From Exiguobacterium sp. FSL W8-0210 (lineage in GTDB: Bacteria; Bacillota; Bacilli; Exiguobacteriales; Exiguobacteriaceae): a DNA stretch of 64,000 nt. The notes beneath the pieces were generated by a model, which saw only the letters and a list, made by a program, of their open reading frames with translations, ran no database searches and was not told the DNA's origin. This document shows positions 59,851-64,000 of the stretch, piece by piece. The DNA lies in assembly GCF_038006045.1 (NCBI RefSeq), contig NZ_JBBOUK010000001.1:537001-601000 (forward strand), written 5' to 3'. Position 1 is the stretch's first letter; each line of letters begins with the position of its first letter. Made by a program: the position numbers and the translations under genes.

Positions 59851-60114
59851 ATGAAGTATCTCTGGATCGTCATCGGTTTATCGGGCTGGTTATTCAGCGC
59901 GGATACATTGGTAGCCGAAGCGCGTGATTACGATGAACCGGGTGTAAGCAGTTCGACGACATATGGGAATTATGGCGCGGAGGATCATATCATCGTTGAT
60001 CGGAAGGAACCGATCTATGAAGGCTTCGATTCACCGAACGACATGGCATTCCTATTCGCTTGTATTGCATTACTCGCAACAGTCGGACTTGGCATCGTCA
60101 ATGCCTCCGATTGA
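59851..60114 (+). CDS. Small exported membrane protein, 87 aa
   Basis: A signal peptide (about residues 1-24, ending VAEA) is followed by an acidic segment of about 40 residues and a C-terminal TM (about 65-83). I do not recognise it. GAGGC lies 9 bases before the ATG and a strong terminator follows, which supports a real monocistronic gene. An overlapping frame at 59963-60364 looks spurious. Confidence 0.6.
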   Translation: MKYLWIVIGLSGWLFSADTLVAEARDYDEPGVSSSTTYGNYGAEDHIIVDRKEPIYEGFDSPNDMAFLFACIALLATVGLGIVNASD

Positions 60115-60130
60115 AATGAATCTGACTAAT

Positions 60131-60170
60131 AAAAGGCAAGTGACGAATCCATCGTCACTTGCCTTTTATT
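60131..60170. terminator. Bidirectional terminator
   Basis: AAAAGGCAAGTGACGA pairs perfectly with TCGTCACTTGCCTTTT. The next gene is convergent and ends at 60203. Confidence 0.88.
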
Positions 60171-60202
60171 GTCTACTACGTGTGAACAAGAAGAATCTAC
60201 TC

Positions 60203-61114
60203 TTAGAAATGAATTCGTTTTTTTCGACCAACGCGTGCCATTCTTTCGTGTTCTTGTTCGAGTCCGGCTCGTTCGAGGAGATCGAGATAATAACGAAACG
60301 GAGTCGAGCGATGCGAAAAATATGGGATGTATTCAGTGAACAGCATCGTCTCCGCTCGTTCTAACGCGCGTAAGGAAATGAGAGCATGTAGCTCTGCGAA
60401 ACGAATTTCTTGATAGGTGGATAAAGCGTCTGCATCAATCCGAACATGCGACTGTAATTTTTTAGCATGCGCATTCAAGTAATGGATGTATGCTTCTTGA
60501 TGTTCGGGTTTCTCGCAATGGGCAAGTACGGCAAGCAAAAGATCACTGCGCTCAGTATCGACGTCCATCGGAACCTTCAACGCTGTATAGAGGGCGCGTT
60601 CCATCCATTCGACACCATGACTATCATTTTTATAATAGCCGACTAATTCTTGAAAAAAATCGACTTGCGAGACTTTCAATAATCGAAACGGATCATTACT
60701 TAAAAATAAAGGTTCTTCCCCGGCAGCCGACGAAAGAAGAAAGAAAAATTCCTCAAAGGCAATACGGGTTCCGTTTTTACGATGAGCATAGTGGCGTAAA
60801 TGCTTAAGCAGGCGTTTGGCGGTGATATACCAATTCTTTTGTTCGCGAAGCGGTACGATCGGATTCGGCTCAAGGTACTGGAGATCGTATGCTAATTGAA
60901 TAAACCGTTCCGTCTGAGCAATCGTCTGTTCGACGGTCGGTTGTTCCTGTTCTTTTTGCAAATCCTTATACTTCATGAACTGTGTCAACATGGCGTCAAA
61001 CTCTTTCTCTTCGATGACTTGTCTCGGGAGTTGACGATAGATTTCGACGATGATATCGCGAAGGGTCGTATCGCCATATTGTTCTAGTAAGAGTCGCAGT
61101 TTCCGTATTCTCAT
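60203..61114 (-). CDS. Uncharacterised protein, 303 aa
   Basis: I do not recognise it. It is soluble, basic and predicted all-helical (LLEQYGDTTLRDIIVEIYRQ at the start, RKKRIHF at the end), without a signal peptide. ATG 61114 follows GGAGGGCGA, and the frame to 61141 is a short extension without a signal. It is monocistronic and divergent from the NfrA-like gene. Together with the 311-aa gene at 57947 it may belong to lineage-specific content. Confidence 0.65.
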   Translation of the reverse strand: MRIRKLRLLLEQYGDTTLRDIIVEIYRQLPRQVIEEKEFDAMLTQFMKYKDLQKEQEQPTVEQTIAQTERFIQLAYDLQYLEPNPIVPLREQKNWYITAKRLLKHLRHYAHRKNGTRIAFEEFFFLLSSAAGEEPLFLSNDPFRLLKVSQVDFFQELVGYYKNDSHGVEWMERALYTALKVPMDVDTERSDLLLAVLAHCEKPEHQEAYIHYLNAHAKKLQSHVRIDADALSTYQEIRFAELHALISLRALERAETMLFTEYIPYFSHRSTPFRYYLDLLERAGLEQEHERMARVGRKKRIHF

Positions 61115-61258
61115 GATCGCCCTCCTTCGCAAGAAAAGCACAGTACAACACTATTCAATTCCCGCTTTTTTCATAAACCGAACCTCTTCATTTGCGCTTT
61201 TTAGTCAGAGACGACTATCTTAAATAAGAAGACTCATTACAGAAGGGGACGATTACAC

Positions 61259-62005
61259 ATGAATGAAACCATTCAACATTTACTCAACCACCGGTCCATC
61301 CGGAAATTCAAACAACATCAATTAGACGAAGAGACGATTGAAACACTCATAAAAGCCGCACAGGCTGCCTCGACATCCTCTTATCAGCAAGCTTATGCAA
61401 TCATCGGTGTCGAAGATGAAGGATTGAAACGACAATTAGCCGACGTTGCAAGTGGTCAACAATATGTGGCAGAAAACAGTTACTTCTTCGTCTTTTGTAT
61501 GGATTACCACAAACATACGTTAGCGGCAGAACTAGCAGGAGGCGACGTGAGCCGGACGATCGAGACGACGGAAGCGCTTGTCGTAGGGGCTGTCGATGCG
61601 GGACTTGCCGCTCAAAATTTAGTCGTAGCTGCCGAGTCGCTCGGCTACGGAACGGTCTACATCGGTTCACTACGAAATGATGCTCGTCGTGTCAGCGAAC
61701 TCTTACAACTTCCAGATCACGTCGTACCATTATTTGGAGTCGCGATCGGTCTTCCAGATCAACAACCGGGTAAAAAACCCCGCCTTCCGATGGATGCGGT
61801 CTTCCACCGAAATACGTATACTGATGACGATACGATGCGTGAGTTACTGACAGGATACGAAGAGTCAACGTCATCGTATTACGGAGAACGGACCGGTGGT
61901 CAACGGACAGAAGGGTGGGTCAAACAGATGGCTGCCTCGATGCACGAACCGAAACGGACGTATCTCCGCGAGTTCTTGAAAGAGAAACAGATCGCAAAAG
62001 ATTGA
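61259..62005 (+). CDS. NADPH-dependent oxidoreductase, NfrA/flavin reductase type
   Basis: A 248-residue FMN-dependent nitroreductase-superfamily enzyme of the NfrA group (NRSIRKFKQ-like LNHRSIRKF, AAQAASTSSYQQAYAI, GLAAQNLVVAAESLGYGTVYIGSLRND, PLFGVAIGLP). These enzymes reduce flavins, nitroaromatics or disulfides with NADPH. AGAAGGGG precedes the ATG. The LCP gene follows 15 bases later on the same strand, so the two are probably co-transcribed. Confidence 0.88.
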   Translation: MNETIQHLLNHRSIRKFKQHQLDEETIETLIKAAQAASTSSYQQAYAIIGVEDEGLKRQLADVASGQQYVAENSYFFVFCMDYHKHTLAAELAGGDVSRTIETTEALVVGAVDAGLAAQNLVVAAESLGYGTVYIGSLRNDARRVSELLQLPDHVVPLFGVAIGLPDQQPGKKPRLPMDAVFHRNTYTDDDTMRELLTGYEESTSSYYGERTGGQRTEGWVKQMAASMHEPKRTYLREFLKEKQIAKD

Positions 62006-62020
62006 TACGGAGGTATCTGA

Positions 62021-63259
62021 ATGGCAGAACATCAACCACACCGCTCTCGCTTAGAGCGACGACGTATGCAGTTAGAAGAGCAAGCTAGACAAGAAGAGCA
62101 GGCTAGGCAAGAAGAAGTTTTTTCGAAAGCGTACGCGCCGGACGAATCATTTTATCAAGACTCCTTTGAGAAACAGCAAGAACCGGCTACGTATCATCGA
62201 TATGTCGAAGAGCAACCGCGAGATAGAAAAAGTACATCGCGTCGTTCCGGGAGCGGCATGCTTAAACAGGTCGCACAGATGATCGGGAATGCCGGATCAC
62301 GGTTGTTTGCTAATCGGGAACGCTCGAGACGCTCGAGGAAGGCGGGGCGATCAGAGCAATCGGTACAGCAGAATCCTGACGTCTCTTCAAGAGAAACTCA
62401 TCCTAAAAAAATCAAGAAAAAACGTCGTTTTAAACGAAAGCTTCTTGGACTATTTTTATTGTTGCTCATCGCATTCGTTCTTTTTGCTTCACAACCATTC
62501 ACGTTCCTATTGATTGGTAGTGATGCACGACCTGGAGAGTCGTTGCGTGGATCACGTTCGGATTCCCTGTCGGTCATGCAATTCATTCCACTTTCTCGAA
62601 CGATTCAACTGACGTCGATTCCTCGAGATACGTATACACCGATTTCCTGTGAGAATGGAAAGAAGGATAAAATCACACATGCCTTTGCCTTCGGTGGAGA
62701 AGAATGTACGCAAGATGCTGTTTCGGGTCTACTCGATGAAGAGATCGATGGAAAGATCGTCATCTCCTTCGATAGTTTCATCGGATTAGTGGATCAAATC
62801 GGCGGAATCGACCTTGTCTCGACAGGAACGTTCTCCGAGCAGGATGCGAGTGGGAAAGCAAATCAGTATTCATTCCAAAAAGGGAAGGAATATCATATGG
62901 ATGGTGCGATGGCACTTGCCTATTCGAGACATCGAAAAACGGATAATGACGGAGCGCGCGCGAATCGTCAGTCGGAAGTCATCCAAGCCGTCGCGACACA
63001 CTTGATGAAGCCGACTGGATGGTCGAAAATTCCAGCAGCGCACACGTATATGAAAGAAGAGATGAACCTTGATTTAAGTGTCCGCGAGATGGCAACGGCA
63101 GGGTTATCGATTGCCTTGATGTCAGAACGAAAACATTATGAAATCGAAGCCGTCAGCCAACGACTGAACGGGATTTTCTATGACTTACCGAATGAGAAGG
63201 CACTGCAAGAACTACGTGATCAGCTCGATACGACGTTTTATGGCACATTGAAGAACTAA
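62021..63259 (+). CDS. LCP (LytR-CpsA-Psr) family cell-wall polymer transferase
   Basis: A 412-residue membrane protein that should attach teichoic acid-like polymers from undecaprenyl carriers to peptidoglycan. The cytoplasmic N-terminal region is unusually long (about 140 residues), charged, with an EEQARQEEQARQEE repeat. One TM (about 142-162) precedes the LCP domain with LLIGSDARPGESLRGSRSDS, LTSIPRDTYTPI, the Arg/Asp sites of AYSRHRKTDNDGARANRQ and GGIDLV. GGAGGTAT precedes the ATG. Confidence 0.9.
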   Translation: MAEHQPHRSRLERRRMQLEEQARQEEQARQEEVFSKAYAPDESFYQDSFEKQQEPATYHRYVEEQPRDRKSTSRRSGSGMLKQVAQMIGNAGSRLFANRERSRRSRKAGRSEQSVQQNPDVSSRETHPKKIKKKRRFKRKLLGLFLLLLIAFVLFASQPFTFLLIGSDARPGESLRGSRSDSLSVMQFIPLSRTIQLTSIPRDTYTPISCENGKKDKITHAFAFGGEECTQDAVSGLLDEEIDGKIVISFDSFIGLVDQIGGIDLVSTGTFSEQDASGKANQYSFQKGKEYHMDGAMALAYSRHRKTDNDGARANRQSEVIQAVATHLMKPTGWSKIPAAHTYMKEEMNLDLSVREMATAGLSIALMSERKHYEIEAVSQRLNGIFYDLPNEKALQELRDQLDTTFYGTLKN

Positions 63260-63268
63260 TGGGGAGGG

Positions 63269-63293
63269 GTTTCCTTCCGGTCATTGCGGGTAT
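63269..63293 (+). promoter_or_regulatory. Candidate sigma-B promoter
   Basis: GTTTCC (63269-63274), a 13-base spacer and GGGTAT (63288-63293). It lies about 120 bases before the NAD(P)-binding protein gene, in the gap after the LCP gene. Confidence 0.5.
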
Positions 63294-63414
63294 AAATTGA
63301 TGTACGTTGCTCCTTTGGTGGATTGTTTTAGGTTATCTCTGAAATCGACGATTTTTGGACATGACATCATGACATTCCACGAAGGTGACTAACTTATCGA
63401 GGAGGGACCCCCAT

Positions 63415-64000
63415 ATGAAAGTACTAGTCGTAGGTGCATCCGGTACGATTGGAGCGCGCGTCGTCAAATCGCTTGCCAAGGGTCATCAGGTCACGGTCAT
63501 CGTTCGTCATGAACATCTGGTGGAACGATTCGAAAAACTCGGTGTCAAGGCGCATTACGTCGATATCGAAACAGAACTCGAAAAAGTCATTGAGCACGGA
63601 GTCGCAGGGCAGGATGCAGTCATTTGTGCGGCGACCGCAGGAGTAGACGGCGAAGCAACTGAAATAGAACTGCTGGACCGAACAGTCGCTTTGAAAACAA
63701 TTGATGCAGCTAAAAAAGCGCGAGTACGTCATTTCGTGCTACTGAGCGCTTATGGTGCAGATCGACCTGAGCAATTCAAGAAAGATGTCTATCCGTTCTA
63801 CGCTGCTAAGAATGCAGCAGAGGAACAGATTGAACATAGTGGTTTGACGTATACGATCATTTGTCCGGTTGCCATCACAACAGGTGAAGGGCGTGGCTTG
63901 ATTGAAGCCGATGAAGATTTGAAGGACACGAAGGACGCGACGATTTCGGAAACGGATGTCGCATCGATCCTCGTTGCTTCTGTCGATAATCGATCGGTAT
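63415..64000 (+). CDS. NAD(P)-binding oxidoreductase (atypical SDR), 3' end outside window
   Basis: About 195 residues are visible of a Rossmann-fold protein of the atypical short-chain dehydrogenase / NmrA-like group. VLVVGASGTIGARVV is the dinucleotide-binding motif, AVICAATAG and FVLLSAYGAD are typical of the YwnB/YhfK-like set, and YAAKNAAEEQIEHSGLTYTI is the usual helix and strand. GGAGGGACC precedes the ATG. The role is unknown. A sigma-B-like promoter suggests stress induction. Confidence 0.88.
   Translation, partial: MKVLVVGASGTIGARVVKSLAKGHQVTVIVRHEHLVERFEKLGVKAHYVDIETELEKVIEHGVAGQDAVICAATAGVDGEATEIELLDRTVALKTIDAAKKARVRHFVLLSAYGADRPEQFKKDVYPFYAAKNAAEEQIEHSGLTYTIICPVAITTGEGRGLIEADEDLKDTKDATISETDVASILVASVDNRSV

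Noticed and set aside
59963-60364. 133-aa plus-strand frame after the small exported gene
   Set aside because: It overlaps that gene, a strong terminator and the convergent 303-aa gene, and has no ribosome binding site.
1-64000. CRISPR array, prophage, integron or toxin-antitoxin system
   Set aside because: No spaced direct repeats, phage structural genes, integrase or recognisable toxin-antitoxin pair was seen on reading both strands.

Overview
The window looks like a chromosomal segment of a low-to-mid GC Gram-positive bacterium of the Bacillales, most likely Exiguobacterium. This is inferred from the Bacillus-like gene families (YhgD/YhgE, YkyA, SwrC-like RND pump, YhfH, CsbD, a DUF1541 lipoprotein), AGGAGG-type ribosome binding sites, many short hairpin-plus-T-run terminators, and a CrtN/CrtP-family carotenoid enzyme. 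No phage, CRISPR, rRNA or conjugative genes were seen. Genes are dense, in short operons, usually separated by (often bidirectional) intrinsic terminators.

Layout. 1-14 kb: 3' part of adenine deaminase, a small unknown gene, a frameshifted oligopeptide-binding lipoprotein, MgtC, an ArcD-like antiporter, a PAS-PAS-(degenerate GGDEF)-EAL protein, ornithine aminotransferase with a cre site, CsbD, an N-acetylglucosamine-type PTS permease, a DMT exporter, YkyA lipoprotein and a polysaccharide deacetylase. 14-26 kb: YhfH, a nitroreductase, tRNA-Val, a CopL/YdhK-like lipoprotein divergent from a two-component system, a phosphatase, a carotenoid enzyme with an ICMT-like methyltransferase, a VanY peptidase, DUF1269, a SwrC-like RND pump and a second, identical tRNA-Val.

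26-32 kb is the accessory-looking stretch: an IS30-family element next to the second tRNA, a PTS IIC_2 gene behind a long structured leader that ends in a terminator (candidate riboswitch or attenuator), a metallophosphoesterase, a decayed fatty-acid hydroxylase, and an IS3/IS150-type element sitting in the loop of an inverted repeat. 32-43 kb: TetR/YhgE pair with a clear operator, a frameshifted quinone oxidoreductase, YidD, tautomerase, aldehyde dehydrogenase, DUF2254, DUF456, a CNNM transporter with an unusual leader, a sigma-B-type ohr operon with a small acidic ORF and a PfpI protein, and methylmalonyl-CoA epimerase. 43-50 kb: tandem coiled-coil/M23 peptidases, a TPP riboswitch with thiD-thiM-thiE, an unknown protein and an orphan CadC-type regulator. 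50-64 kb: a sensor-only membrane protein, YitT with a coupled leader peptide, an FNT channel, YkvA, aminopeptidase, MurB, three GNATs, several uncharacterised proteins, an NfrA-type oxidoreductase, an LCP protein and the 5' part of an NAD(P)-binding protein.

The parts that fit together functionally are arginine/ornithine use (ArcD-like, RocD), thiamine salvage under TPP control, cell-wall remodelling (deacetylase, VanY, two M23 proteins, MurB, LCP), and a scattered general-stress set with sigma-B-like promoters (csbD, ohr, NAD(P)-binding protein). The best candidate for an undescribed element is the ~240-nt leader upstream of the PTS IIC_2 gene. The hairpin-bridged Shine-Dalgarno of the CNNM gene and the YitT leader peptide come next.
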